Assembly (NCBI RefSeq): GCF_037440165.1
Contig: NZ_JBBIUQ010000002.1
Location: 1 to 64,000, forward strand
Reading direction: 5' to 3'
DNA from: Ignavibacterium sp037440165
GTDB taxonomy: Bacteria; Bacteroidota; Ignavibacteria; Ignavibacteriales; Ignavibacteriaceae
DNA length: 64,000 bases
Shown one piece after another: positions 17,109 to 26,816 of the stretch; the first letter of the stretch is position 1, and the number at the start of each line of letters is the position of its first letter. The notes below the pieces were generated by a model, which searched no databases, had not been told where the DNA came from, and saw nothing but the letters and a program-made list of their open reading frames with translations. The translations under genes were made by a program, and so were the position numbers.

Positions 17109-19304
17109 CTACTGCATTTTTCCGTTTATTAATTCATTGCTTAATCTTTTCAGCTTATAAACTTTATCAATAGCTTCAACCATTCCTTTGGAATGAACTG
17201 AAACAGTTCTGTTCTCTTCAGTTCTGAAAATGAAATTACCAGGTAGTGACTGAATATTGCCGTCAAATGCTAATCCAACAATCTCTGCATTTTTATTTAT
17301 TACAGGACTGCCAGAGTTTCCACCAATAATATCGTTTGTAGAAACAAAATTAAACGGAGTCGAGAGATCAAAATCTGCTGGAGGTGTTATCCATCTGTCA
17401 GGCAGATTCCAAGGGAATTCCTTGTTGAAAGAATAATATCTGTCGTACAACCCAAAGAAAGTTGTGAATGGAGGTGCAACAGTTCCGTTGTATGGAAATC
17501 CATAGACTACACCATCTGAAATTCTTAATGTAAATGTTGCATCTGGCGGTATTGAAGTTCCGTAAACTTCAAAAAGAGCTTTACCCAATTGTGATGAGTA
17601 ACTTTCTTCAAGATCAAGAAGTTCTTTATTTCTTTTCTGAATTTTTTCAACTGTCTCTTTTGAATTCAAAGTAAATTGAATAAAAGGATCATCTGATTTA
17701 AGAATTGCATCAGGTCCCTGATTTACTAATTCTTTAATCTTCTCTGGACTTGTGATTTTTGATTTCGATAGAACATAATCGAGTGCTGCTTTTCCCGTTT
17801 TTCCACCGGTAAAATCCTTAACCAAAGGATCATTCATTCCGATATATTTAACCATTACATCAATTCTTGTCTGAAGAAGATTACTCTGCATCTTTGCATC
17901 AAAGTCTTTAGGAAAGATTGAAGCAATTGTATTTTCAAGTTCTTCGCCCTTGTATAAGTCATCTCTTTCGCTTTCAGGTTTCTTTAATTCTTCAGCAAGA
18001 GAAATTACTTGTTCAGCTATGAAAAAATATTGCGGAGTAGTAAATCTGTTTTTACCAAATGCAAAGTTTTTATTTGAAACTTCTCTTAATTCTTTTCTCA
18101 CATCAGCAATTTTATCCCAAAGATCACCATATTTTTTGTTCAGCTCAGGGTTAGATTTAACTTTTGATTTGAATGTTTCTTCAAAATCAATTTTTCGTTT
18201 AATAAGAATTGGATCTCTTAATCCTTTCAGTATGCCTTCGAAAGCTTTTTTGGAATTTTCAAAACTGAAAATCATATCCTTAAGCTGAAGTTTTCTTTCA
18301 GGATTTTCTTTTAACATATTTTTATAAATAGTAATAAGACTATTAAGAAGCTCAAGAGTTCTTGGATATTGAATATCTCTCATAAATTCAAGCTGAGCGA
18401 TAGTGTTAAGTCTGTCTGTGTTTCCGGGATTTCCAACAACAAAAACTGCTTCACCAACTTCAGCACCATTATTGCTCCACTTGAAGTAATGATTTGTTTT
18501 AAGTGGTTTGCCACTTTCATCATATACACGGAAGAAAGAACAATCAAGGTTATAACGCGGATAAGTAAAGTTGTCCGGATCACCGCCAAAGAAACCAAGC
18601 TGGCCTTCTGGTGCAAAAACCAAACGAACATCTTTATATCGCTTATAACCATATAAAGAATATCTTCCACCGTTGAAAAGTTTAGTTACAGCAACCTCAA
18701 GTCCTGTTCCTTTGCCTTCACGATCTTCAATAGTCTTTATAATATCATTTTCAATCTGAACTCGTTCTTCATCAGTTTTAGCAACTTCCATAGCTTTGAC
18801 TACTTCGTCTGTAACATCTTTAATCAAAACTAACTGATCGACATACAATCCCGGAACTGGTCTTTCATCTTCAAGAGTTTCGGCAATAAAGCCATTAGCG
18901 TGTAAATCTTCGCCATCTTTTGTTACTGCAGTTACGCTCTGTCGTGCGCAATGGTGATTTGTCATAACCAAACCATCTTCTGAAACAAAAGATGCAGAAC
19001 AATAATTAGCAAATCTCAGTGCAGACATACGAATATGTTCAAACCATTCCGGGCTTGGTTTGAATCCATATTCAGATTCAAAATATTTAATGGGAGGATA
19101 TTCAAATGTCCACATTTTTCCGGTATCGAAAGGACCGGCTTTAACTGTGTCAAGATTCATCCAGTCGGATGATTGAACATTTGTATTCTTTGATTCAGTT
19201 GATACTGTTTGCGCAGAACTGCAGCCAACATTAAAAATAAGAATTGGAACTAGAATGAAGAATACAAACAGGTATGAGAATTGGTATGAGAATTTTTTAG
19301 CCAT
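17109..19304 (-). CDS. S46-family dipeptidyl-peptidase, DPP7-like
   Basis: This 731-residue exported serine peptidase removes dipeptides from the N-termini of oligopeptides. A hydrophobic leader (residues 10-27) ends in VGC, perhaps a lipobox. The chymotrypsin-like halves flank a long helical insert (about 290-560). The catalytic histidine lies in MTNHHCARQ (117-118), the aspartate in the GGDPDNFTYPRYNLD region and the serine is Ser664 in GGNSGSPV. The residue 18 after the serine is glycine (LAFDGN); DPP11 enzymes, which prefer acidic P1 residues, have arginine there, so a DPP7-like preference for hydrophobic P1 is inferred. The family is typical of Bacteroidota and relatives. Confidence 0.93.
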   Translation of the reverse strand: MAKKFSYQFSYLFVFFILVPILIFNVGCSSAQTVSTESKNTNVQSSDWMNLDTVKAGPFDTGKMWTFEYPPIKYFESEYGFKPSPEWFEHIRMSALRFANYCSASFVSEDGLVMTNHHCARQSVTAVTKDGEDLHANGFIAETLEDERPVPGLYVDQLVLIKDVTDEVVKAMEVAKTDEERVQIENDIIKTIEDREGKGTGLEVAVTKLFNGGRYSLYGYKRYKDVRLVFAPEGQLGFFGGDPDNFTYPRYNLDCSFFRVYDESGKPLKTNHYFKWSNNGAEVGEAVFVVGNPGNTDRLNTIAQLEFMRDIQYPRTLELLNSLITIYKNMLKENPERKLQLKDMIFSFENSKKAFEGILKGLRDPILIKRKIDFEETFKSKVKSNPELNKKYGDLWDKIADVRKELREVSNKNFAFGKNRFTTPQYFFIAEQVISLAEELKKPESERDDLYKGEELENTIASIFPKDFDAKMQSNLLQTRIDVMVKYIGMNDPLVKDFTGGKTGKAALDYVLSKSKITSPEKIKELVNQGPDAILKSDDPFIQFTLNSKETVEKIQKRNKELLDLEESYSSQLGKALFEVYGTSIPPDATFTLRISDGVVYGFPYNGTVAPPFTTFFGLYDRYYSFNKEFPWNLPDRWITPPADFDLSTPFNFVSTNDIIGGNSGSPVINKNAEIVGLAFDGNIQSLPGNFIFRTEENRTVSVHSKGMVEAIDKVYKLKRLSNELINGKMQ

Positions 19305-19507
19305 AATTTAACCTTACTATTTTGTTATGATTTGTTAAATATCTAACAGGAAAAATAATGAAAAAATAATTTTTGAATCATACAAAATGATGATGAGTGG
19401 TAATATATTTTGATGGATGCAGAATTTGATATAATAATTCCTAAGAATAGAATTATTCAACTTCGCACTGGCGATAAAGAAATCTAATTGAAATAACAGA
19501 TTGCTAA
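19305..19507. other. Non-coding gap of about 200 bases
   Basis: This AT-rich stretch separates the S46 gene from a zinc-ribbon gene. It holds an AT hairpin, AATAATTC (19433-19440) with GAATTATT (19450-19457), which may end the zinc-ribbon transcript but lacks a good T tract. I see no clear promoter and no convincing ORF. Confidence 0.5.
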
Positions 19508-19861
19508 TCAGATATAAGAATCTGGCTGATATAACGGTTCAACTTCCCATTCATCTTCAATAGTTCCGATGCAATGAGAACATTGAGGAACCGTAAAAAC
19601 CACTTTTTCCTCATAAGGTGCTACCCGAATAAAGTTCAACACTGTTTTACAGCTTGAACATTGCACGATATGAGAAGTTGTTATTTTTCTGCTGCAATCC
19701 GGACAAAGGTAACCCAAATCTCCAGGTGTCTCATCAGGATGAACCAGAAAAATTGAATTACATTTCGAATTATTGCATTTAGCGAAGTGCCATTTGACTG
19801 TATCAGTAGTAGCGATAACTCTCTCCGAAATTATTACGGGTGAAAAACTAATATCCTTCAT
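19508..19861 (-). CDS. Hypothetical protein with three cysteine-pair (zinc-ribbon) motifs
   Basis: This 117-residue soluble protein has cysteines spaced as zinc ligands: CNNSKC, CPDC, CSSC and CSHC, which could form two zinc ribbons. Lines such as FAKCNNSKCNSIFLVHPDE suggest a beta-rich fold. No signal peptide or membrane segment is visible. I do not recognise the family. It is monocistronic, divergent from the phosphohexomutase gene, with the shared promoter region at 19862-19996. Function is unknown; nucleic-acid or protein binding would be typical for such ribbons. Confidence 0.65.
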   Translation of the reverse strand: MKDISFSPVIISERVIATTDTVKWHFAKCNNSKCNSIFLVHPDETPGDLGYLCPDCSRKITTSHIVQCSSCKTVLNFIRVAPYEEKVVFTVPQCSHCIGTIEDEWEVEPLYQPDSYI

Positions 19862-19983
19862 GATAAAAGTCCATGTAAAAATCTATCTCTATCAAAAAAA
19901 ATATTTCTTTAAATTGCGTGCGAAAGTAAATCTATTTTTTAAGAGTAAAAAAACCAAAAATATTTCACGGATTAAAATTTCTT

Positions 19984-19990
19984 GGAGGAG
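19984..19990 (+). promoter_or_regulatory. Ribosome-binding site that fixes the phosphohexomutase start
   Basis: GGAGGAG lies six bases before the ATG at 19997. A TTG at 19982 in the same frame would place this site inside the coding region, so the ATG is preferred. Confidence 0.8.
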
Positions 19991-19996
19991 TTTTCA

Positions 19997-21343
19997 ATGG
20001 AAAGACTTGAAAGTTTCAAAGCTTATGATATCAGAGGCAAAGTACCATCTGAATTAAATACAGAACTTGCATACAAAATCGGCCGTGCTTTTGCCAAATT
20101 GGTTTCAGCTAAGAAAATAGTTATTGGTCACGATGTCAGAAAATCATCTAAAGAACTAAGTGTAGCACTTGCAAATGGATTAACTGACAGCGGCGTTGAG
20201 GTGATTGATATCGGGCTTTGCGGCACAGAAATGATTTATTTCGCAACTCCTTTTCTTGACACTGATGGTGGAATAATGATAACTGCTAGCCACAATCCAC
20301 CAGAATACAATGGAATGAAGTTCGTCAAACGTGATTCCGTTCCTGTTGGTTACAGCAGTGGTTTGAATGAAGTTGAAAAGATGATCTTAACAAATTCTTT
20401 TGATCCGGTTTCATCAAAAAAAGGAAGCATCATTAAAAAAGATGTGATGAATGACTTTATTAATAATCTGAAAAAATTTTATGACCCTGCCAAAATAAAA
20501 CCTTTCAAAGTTGTAGCTAATGCTGGTAATGGCTGTGCTGGATTAGCAGTTGACAAATTAGAGCCTTTACTGCCTGTTAAACTCATCAAAATTTTTAATG
20601 AACCTGATTCAGAATTCCCTAACGGAGTCCCAAATCCGCTTCTTCCTGAAAACAGACAATCAACGATTGATGCAGTGTTAAATAATAAAGCTGACTTAGG
20701 AGTTGCCTGGGACGGAGATTATGACAGATGCTTTTTCTTTGATGAAAAAGGAAATTTTATTGAAGGATATTACATCGTTGGTTTGCTGGCAAAGTCTATT
20801 CTGCTAAAAAATCCGGGAGAGAAAATTGTACACGATCCTCGTTTGATCTGGAACACTCTTTATATTGTAAGCAGATATGGAGGAATCGCAGTACAATCAA
20901 AGAGCGGACACGCATTTATTAAGGAAAAAATGAGAGAAGTTAATGCAATTTACGGCGGTGAAATGTCAGCTCATCACTATTTCCGTGATAATGCTTATTC
21001 AGACAGCGGAATGATTCCATTTCTTCTGATTCTGCAGTTAATGTCTGAAGAGAATAAAAAACTTAGCGAATTGGTTGAAGAGATGATTAATGCGTATCCG
21101 TGCTCTGGTGAAATTAATTCAACACCAGAAAATCCTGCAGCCAAAATTGCAGAGATTGAAAAACTTTATTCAGATGGAAAAATAGATAAAACAGATGGAT
21201 TAGGTGTTGAATATCCTGACTGGCGATTTAACTTGAGAATGTCAAACACAGAGCCGATTATCAGATTAAATGTTGAATCCAGAGGTGATTATAAGTTGAT
21301 GGAAGAAAAAACAAAAGAGCTTCTTGAAATCATCAGAAGATAA
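19997..21343 (+). CDS. Phosphomannomutase/phosphoglucomutase
   Basis: This 448-residue alpha-D-phosphohexomutase interconverts hexose 1- and 6-phosphates for sugar-nucleotide synthesis. All four family landmarks are present: the phosphoserine loop TASHNPPEYNG with Ser98, the metal loop DGDYDR with aspartates 239, 241 and 243, the sugar loop GEMSAHHYF, and the phosphate loop RMSNTEPIIRL. The SAHHYF sugar loop and length match the bifunctional PMM/PGM (ManB/AlgC) group rather than GlmM, whose phosphate loop is usually R.SGTEP. It overlaps or abuts a frameshifted glycosyltransferase downstream. Confidence 0.9.
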   Translation: MERLESFKAYDIRGKVPSELNTELAYKIGRAFAKLVSAKKIVIGHDVRKSSKELSVALANGLTDSGVEVIDIGLCGTEMIYFATPFLDTDGGIMITASHNPPEYNGMKFVKRDSVPVGYSSGLNEVEKMILTNSFDPVSSKKGSIIKKDVMNDFINNLKKFYDPAKIKPFKVVANAGNGCAGLAVDKLEPLLPVKLIKIFNEPDSEFPNGVPNPLLPENRQSTIDAVLNNKADLGVAWDGDYDRCFFFDEKGNFIEGYYIVGLLAKSILLKNPGEKIVHDPRLIWNTLYIVSRYGGIAVQSKSGHAFIKEKMREVNAIYGGEMSAHHYFRDNAYSDSGMIPFLLILQLMSEENKKLSELVEEMINAYPCSGEINSTPENPAAKIAEIEKLYSDGKIDKTDGLGVEYPDWRFNLRMSNTEPIIRLNVESRGDYKLMEEKTKELLEIIRR

Positions 21344-21368
21344 CTTTATCATTTATTCAAAGCTCAAA

Positions 21369-22582
21369 GTGAAAAAATACAAAGATTCAATTATATGGCT
21401 TCTCATTTCAACAATTGCTTTATTTACTTTGAGCTTTTTTTATTTATCATCACCACCTCACTCAGATGAAAAACATTTTATTGAAACAATAAAGCTTTTC
21501 TCAAACGGAAATTTAATATCAACAATCAAAGATTATCCTGAAATAACTCCTCCACTTTTTTATATTCTTTTTTCTGTATGGACAAAAATTTCAGGGTTCT
21601 CAATTGAGTCATTAAGAATTTTGAATGTTACAATTTCTCTGATCTGCTGGCAATTAATATTTTACTTTTTCAAAACTATTACAAAGAATTCCAGAGCTTC
21701 ATTTTTATTAACAGCACTGCTTATATTTAATCCTTATTTCATTGGTGTAAGCATATTTATTTACAATGATAATCTAATGCTGCTGTTTGTAATGCTTGGA
21801 GTCCTTTCATTTATCAAAAACAGAGCAGTTGCAACAGGTCTGTTTTCCGCATTGGGAATTTTTGTAAGGCAGTACACAATAATTTTTCCTTTATCTGTTA
21901 TTGCGTATTCATTATTAAAATCATTAGTAATAAAAAAAATAAAAGTTAATTTTTTATTTGCATCTGTACTTAGCCTATCCCGATATTTTTTCTGTTTATT
22001 TATTGGCAAGGATTTGCACCAAAAAGCGGTTTAAAAATTTGGTATGTGAAAAACAGAAGTTATTACAATTTAGATTACATCAATACTTATCTGACTTTTT
22101 CAACGGTTTATATTTTTCCTTTAATAATTTATTACTTCCATAAAAGGAGATTATCAAAGCTCCATTTGATTTATTCATTAATAATCTCAGTGATATTAAG
22201 TTTATTTCCAGTTCAGCCTTCTTTGGCTACTCTTGGTCAGACGAATGTAAGAACAGTTGGATATGCTCATAAATTTTTATCTGCAATATTTGGAATGGAA
22301 AGTTTTCTGCTGAATCTTATATTATTCATTCTGTTACTTGCAGGATGCTATATCACTATGAGTTTAGTAATTGACTTAATTAAAAAGTTTCAAGACAAAA
22401 GCATTGATAATCCATCAATATTTTCGCTTCTCTGGATTTCTTTCCTGATCATAATGCCATTTTCATTTCAGGTGTGGGAGAAATATTTAATAATGATTTT
22501 ACCATTTTATGCTGCGGCTATTTACACTCAAATAGTTACCAATATTAAAAATGAAAAAGTTAATTCTTCACTTCAATCTTAA
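21369..22582 (+). pseudogene. Frameshifted membrane glycosyltransferase (GT39/ArnT-like)
   Basis: Two plus-strand reading frames, ending at 22034 and continuing to 22582, form one protein of about 400 residues if one base is restored near 21976. The first frame runs to a natural-looking membrane stretch (LFASVLSL) and then turns into unlikely sequence. The next frame, read from about 21977, gives IPIFFLFIYWQGFAPKSG, which continues smoothly into the second part. The N-terminal part has a membrane helix followed by SPPHSDEKHF, the acidic motif of GT39-like transferases, and many hydrophobic helices follow. No slippery heptamer marks programmed shifting. The start (GTG 21369 or TTG 21324) is uncertain. 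The tail overlaps the convergent DUF2911 gene by 23 bases. Confidence 0.7.
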
Positions 22583-23093
22583 AAGGAACTTTTAATTTTT
22601 CCCATTCAAGTCTGACTACTGCTGAATAATCTGATGTTTTAGTAATTGTGTATTCTAGCCACTCCTGATGGATAATGCTTTTCTCAGGTTTGACTTTTAT
22701 TCGCACAGCATCTTGTGCTTCATTGTATTCAAAAGCGCCCCATTGATCAGCGATTTTATTAAAAATCAGCGTCCATTCGTTTTTACCAGAAATAGCAAAA
22801 AAACTATATGCACCGGCTTTTAATAATTTACCTTCAATATAAACATCACTGCTGAAAATAAATTTAGTTGCTTCGTTTGCACCAGCACGCCAAACCTGAT
22901 TGTACGGAACTAATCCTCCCCAGATTTCTCTTCCCTTCACACCAGGCCGACTATAAATTATTCTTACTTCTGTAAAACCAACGACCTGCATAAATTCGGC
23001 TTTTGGACTTACTCTTACTTTCTCTTCTTTATTCTGTGCAGATGTGTAAAAACTCAATGAGACAAAAAAGAAAAAGATGAAGAATTTTTTCAT
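22560..23093 (-). CDS. DUF2911 domain-containing secreted protein
   Basis: This 177-residue protein has a signal peptide (residues 2-19) and the DUF2911 domain. Family signatures are visible: EVRIIYSRPGVKGREIWG, VPYNQVWRAGANEAT and LKAGAYSFF. DUF2911 proteins are common in Bacteroidota and relatives; their function is unknown, and periplasmic location is inferred from the signal. It starts two bases after the aminotransferase stop and so probably shares its transcript. Confidence 0.87.
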   Translation of the reverse strand: MKKFFIFFFFVSLSFYTSAQNKEEKVRVSPKAEFMQVVGFTEVRIIYSRPGVKGREIWGGLVPYNQVWRAGANEATKFIFSSDVYIEGKLLKAGAYSFFAISGKNEWTLIFNKIADQWGAFEYNEAQDAVRIKVKPEKSIIHQEWLEYTITKTSDYSAVVRLEWEKLKVPFKIEVKN

Positions 23094-23095
23094 AA

Positions 23096-24238
23096 TTATA
23101 CCTTTTTGTTAATGAATTCCTTAATTGAATTAACAACAAAATCAATCTCGTCAAAAGTATTGTAAAAATGTGGTGATAATCTTATATAACCTTCTCGTAA
23201 AGAACAAACAATTTTTTTATCCTCAAGAAATTTAAATAGCTTTTCAATGTCATCTGTTAGGAAAGTTGTTATTCCCGAATAATATTCATCACTTACTTCA
23301 TCAATTAAACAATTAACACCTATCTCATTTAATCTTCGGCGAAGATATTTAGTGTTTGATATTACATTTTCTTCAATTCTTTCAAATCCAAATTGTTTGA
23401 ATATTTTTACTGAGGTATTGAATGCATAAATTCCAAAAGTGTTAAGTGTTCCACCCTGAAAAACATTTGCGTTTGATTTTAATTTCATACTGTAATTTAA
23501 CAAGTCCCTCGCATCCTCAAATGACAGCCAGCCGAGGTAAGCGGGATTAATTTTTCTTTGTAACTCCTCAGTCAGATAAATGAAAGCTAATCCCTGAGCA
23601 CCAAACAACCATTTTTGTGTTCCGCATGAAAGAAAATCCACATTAAATTTCTGAACATCAAAATTTATTGCACCAATTCCCTGAATTCCGTCAACACTTA
23701 AAATTACGTTTTTGTCTCTGCAGAATTTTCCAAGTACTTCCAAATCAATTTTATATCCTGAAAGAAATTGAACGAAGCTTACGGAAATTAATCTTGTTTC
23801 GGGTTTTATATTTTCAATTAAATCTTCAGCGGTAACAATTCCATCTTTTGCTTTAACAAAATCAACTTCTACTCCAAATTTTTTTAGATTCAGAAAAGGA
23901 TAAACATTTGCCGGAAACTCAATATCATTTAATAAAATTCGATCACCACTTTTCCACTCCATGCCAGACGCTAGAATATTTAAGCCATTGCTTGTGTTAT
24001 CAATGAATGCAATTCTATCTGGATTTGCGTTAATAAATTCAGCCAATAAATTTTTTGTTTCTTCATAAACTTTGAGAAAGGAATGATAATCATCAATCTT
24101 ACTTTCAGATTTTTCTTTCAGTAAATCACATAAACTTTCTCTGACTGGGATTGAAACCGGTGCGGTCGAAGCGTGATTGAAATAAATGATTCCGTTTTTG
24201 ATAAATGGAAATAATTGACGCGCCTGTTCTTTCTTCAT
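23096..24238 (-). CDS. Class V aminotransferase-fold PLP enzyme
   Basis: This 380-residue protein belongs to aminotransferase class V (cysteine desulfurase/isopenicillin N epimerase branch). It opens with a YFNHASTAPVS-type segment. The PLP aspartate lies in LSVDGIQGIG, and the Schiff-base lysine in CGTQKWLFGAQG. The usual cysteine-bearing loop of IscS-type desulfurases is not evident, so sulfur transfer is not claimed; selenocysteine-lyase-like, epimerase or other roles remain possible. It is divergent from the Lon-like gene, with the shared promoter region at 24239-24356. Confidence 0.85.
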   Translation of the reverse strand: MKKEQARQLFPFIKNGIIYFNHASTAPVSIPVRESLCDLLKEKSESKIDDYHSFLKVYEETKNLLAEFINANPDRIAFIDNTSNGLNILASGMEWKSGDRILLNDIEFPANVYPFLNLKKFGVEVDFVKAKDGIVTAEDLIENIKPETRLISVSFVQFLSGYKIDLEVLGKFCRDKNVILSVDGIQGIGAINFDVQKFNVDFLSCGTQKWLFGAQGLAFIYLTEELQRKINPAYLGWLSFEDARDLLNYSMKLKSNANVFQGGTLNTFGIYAFNTSVKIFKQFGFERIEENVISNTKYLRRRLNEIGVNCLIDEVSDEYYSGITTFLTDDIEKLFKFLEDKKIVCSLREGYIRLSPHFYNTFDEIDFVVNSIKEFINKKV

Positions 24239-24288
24239 CCGAAGTATCCTATTGACTACCTTTGAAAATATTTTAAAGAATGATTAGT

Positions 24289-24315
24289 TTGACAAATAAA
24301 AAAATAATTTAAAAT
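24289..24315 (+). promoter_or_regulatory. Candidate promoter of the Lon-like gene
   Basis: A perfect TTGACA (24289-24294) is followed 15 bases later by TAAAAT (24310-24315). The spacing is shorter than the usual 17, so this is tentative. It sits 42 bases before the ATG. Confidence 0.4.
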
Positions 24316-24356
24316 ACATCATTCCTCTAACTTCAGAATAAATATGAGGAAAATAT

Positions 24357-26813
24357 ATGGCAAATCCTAAAGCTCCAGCTCACAAAGAACTTAAGCCAGA
24401 AGAACTTAGATGGAAATGTGATCCGAAAATTTTTGAGTTCGAGTCAACCGAGGATATAGAACCAATTGAAGGAATACTTGGGCAGGAAAGAGCGTTAAAA
24501 TCAATTCGTCTAGGAGTAGATCTCAGAAGTCCTGGTTACAATATCTACATTGCAGGACTTTCAGGTTCAGGTAAAGCAACAACAATAAAAAAGACGCTTG
24601 AGAAAATTACAACCAGATGTCCGGAGCTTTACGATTATGCTTATGTGAATAACTTCAAAGACCCTGATCAACCGATGTTGCTAAAATTTCCAAAAGGAAG
24701 AGCAAAAGAGTTCAAACAGGATTTGCAGACAGCCATTGAAATATTAAAACAAAGAATACCTCTCACACTTGAAAGTGATTTATATCTAACCAGAAAAAAA
24801 AATCTGATTGATGAGTATAACCAAAAAGAACAGGAGTTGATGAATGCTTTTGATAGTGAATTGAGAAAGAAAGGTTTTTCTCTCGGGCAGATTAAAGTTG
24901 GCGATGTTATTCGACCTGATATTCTTCCGTTGATTGACGGAAATCCTGTCCCAATTTTTCAGATTGAGGAACTTGTTAATCAGAATAAACTTTCTAAAGA
25001 ACAAGCACAGGAAATTTTCAAAAAGTATCAGGATAATCAGCAGGATTTGCAATTACTGTTTAAGAAAGGATTAAAAATAAGTCAGGTGTTTCAGGAAAAG
25101 CTGCAGCAATTAGAACGAGATAGTGCTGAAGTAAATGTGAAAGGAATTTTCGAAGGTCTGAAAGAAAAATATGGTTCTAATCTTGTATTGAATTTTTTGA
25201 GTCAGGTTGAAGAAAACATTCTAAGCAATCTCCAGATTTTTAAAGGTGCAAAACCATCAGGAGATACTACTCAACAAGGAGTTGAAATAGATTATTTCAG
25301 TGACTATGATATAAACATTATACTCGATAACAGTGAAACTGAAGAATGTCCTGTGATAATTGAAACAAATCCAACTTATGTTAATTTATTTGGGACAATC
25401 GAAAGAGTCAGTGATGGACACGGCGGCTGGTACAGTGATTACACAAACATAAAAGCTGGTTCATTACTGAAAGCAAATGGTGGATATCTTGTATTAAATG
25501 TTCTTCATCTTTTTGAAGAACCAGGCGTTTGGAAAACCCTGAAAAGAGTACTTACTTATAACAAACTTGAGATTCAGGAATCACCTTTCCTTTTTTCAAT
25601 TTCATCAACTTCACTTAAACCACAGCCAATTGATATTGATACCAAGCTAATATTGATTGGCAGTCAGATTATATATTCATATCTAAGTGAACGCGAGTAT
25701 GATTTTAAAAAAATGTTCAAAGTAAAAGCTGATTTTGATTATGAAATTAATCGAACTGAACACAATATTCAGGAATATGCAAAGGTAATTAAGAAACTGA
25801 TAAAAGAAGAAAACCTGCTCGAGTTTGATAAATCTGCAATTGCATATATGATGGAGATTAGTGCAATCTTTGCTGGCAGACAAGACAAACTCACTACAAG
25901 ATTTTCACGCATTGCAGATGTTATGCGCGAAGCAAGCTTTTGGGCAAAAGATGATGGACAGAAAATTGTATCTGATTTTCATGTTCAAAAAGCTTACAGA
26001 ATGGCAAAAGACAGACACGGAATGCTCGAGTCAAAAATTACTGAAATGTATAAAGACGAACTGATTTTAATCGATACAAAAGGTGAAAGAGTTGGTCAAA
26101 TAAACGGGCTCGCAGTTTATAATGCTGACTTTTATTCATTCGGAAGACCTATGAGAATTACTGCCACGGTTTCGCTTGGCAGCGGAGCAATAATCAATGT
26201 TGAGCGTGAAGCTGGTATGAGCGGACGACATTACAACAAAGGTGTATTGATTATCTCCGGTTATTTCAGAGAAACTTTTGGTCAGGATATGCCATTGTCA
26301 TTTAATGCGAATCTTGTATTCGAGCAATCTTACGGAATGGTAGAGGGAGATAGTGCTTCCTGCACTGAAATCTTTGCTTTGCTGTCAGTGCTTTCAAATC
26401 TTCCGTTAAAACAATCGATTGCTGTTACTGGTTCACTCAATCAAAAAGGCGATGTTCAGCCAATTGGCGGTGTGAACGAAAAGATAGAAGGTTTTTATGA
26501 CATTTGTAAATTGCAGGGTTTAACAGGAACACAAGGAGTAATCTTTCCAATTCAAAATATAAGAGATCTTATGCTGAAAGAAGAGGTTATTGATGCGGTC
26601 AAGCGGGGAGTTTTTCATCTTTATCCTATTTCAAGAGTTGAAGAAGGAATTGAAATCCTCACCGGAGTAAAAGCCGGAAAGAAAACAGCAAAAGCTTATG
26701 AAGTTGGCTCTGTATTTTACCTTGTTGAAAAAAGAATAAAAGAGCTTTATGAAAAATCAAGACGGATCAGAACTCAGAATAATAATCAACAAAAAAAGAA
26801 AATAAATAAATAA
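24357..26813 (+). CDS. Lon-like AAA+ ATP-dependent serine protease
   Basis: This 818-residue protein is a LonB-like cytoplasmic protease (AAA_32 plus Lon C-terminal domain), distinct from canonical Lon, since it has no classical N-terminal substrate domain. Walker A GLSGSGKATT is near residue 65. A coiled-coil insert (about 120-260) is rich in Q, E and K. The S16 proteolytic domain has Ser666 in EGDSASCTE and Lys709 in GGVNEKIEGF, 43 residues apart as in Lon. It would degrade unfolded or specific proteins. pyk begins three bases after the stop, so the two may be cotranscribed. Confidence 0.92.
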   Translation: MANPKAPAHKELKPEELRWKCDPKIFEFESTEDIEPIEGILGQERALKSIRLGVDLRSPGYNIYIAGLSGSGKATTIKKTLEKITTRCPELYDYAYVNNFKDPDQPMLLKFPKGRAKEFKQDLQTAIEILKQRIPLTLESDLYLTRKKNLIDEYNQKEQELMNAFDSELRKKGFSLGQIKVGDVIRPDILPLIDGNPVPIFQIEELVNQNKLSKEQAQEIFKKYQDNQQDLQLLFKKGLKISQVFQEKLQQLERDSAEVNVKGIFEGLKEKYGSNLVLNFLSQVEENILSNLQIFKGAKPSGDTTQQGVEIDYFSDYDINIILDNSETEECPVIIETNPTYVNLFGTIERVSDGHGGWYSDYTNIKAGSLLKANGGYLVLNVLHLFEEPGVWKTLKRVLTYNKLEIQESPFLFSISSTSLKPQPIDIDTKLILIGSQIIYSYLSEREYDFKKMFKVKADFDYEINRTEHNIQEYAKVIKKLIKEENLLEFDKSAIAYMMEISAIFAGRQDKLTTRFSRIADVMREASFWAKDDGQKIVSDFHVQKAYRMAKDRHGMLESKITEMYKDELILIDTKGERVGQINGLAVYNADFYSFGRPMRITATVSLGSGAIINVEREAGMSGRHYNKGVLIISGYFRETFGQDMPLSFNANLVFEQSYGMVEGDSASCTEIFALLSVLSNLPLKQSIAVTGSLNQKGDVQPIGGVNEKIEGFYDICKLQGLTGTQGVIFPIQNIRDLMLKEEVIDAVKRGVFHLYPISRVEEGIEILTGVKAGKKTAKAYEVGSVFYLVEKRIKELYEKSRRIRTQNNNQQKKKINK

Positions 26814-26816
26814 ATA

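Noticed and set aside
17950..18288. A 112-codon open frame on the plus strand
   Set aside because: It lies inside the S46 gene in the opposite direction, and its composition is a shadow of the lysine-rich helical insert.
19412..19486. A 24-codon plus-strand frame starting MDAEFDIIIPK
   Set aside because: It has no ribosome site and is too short to judge without conservation data.
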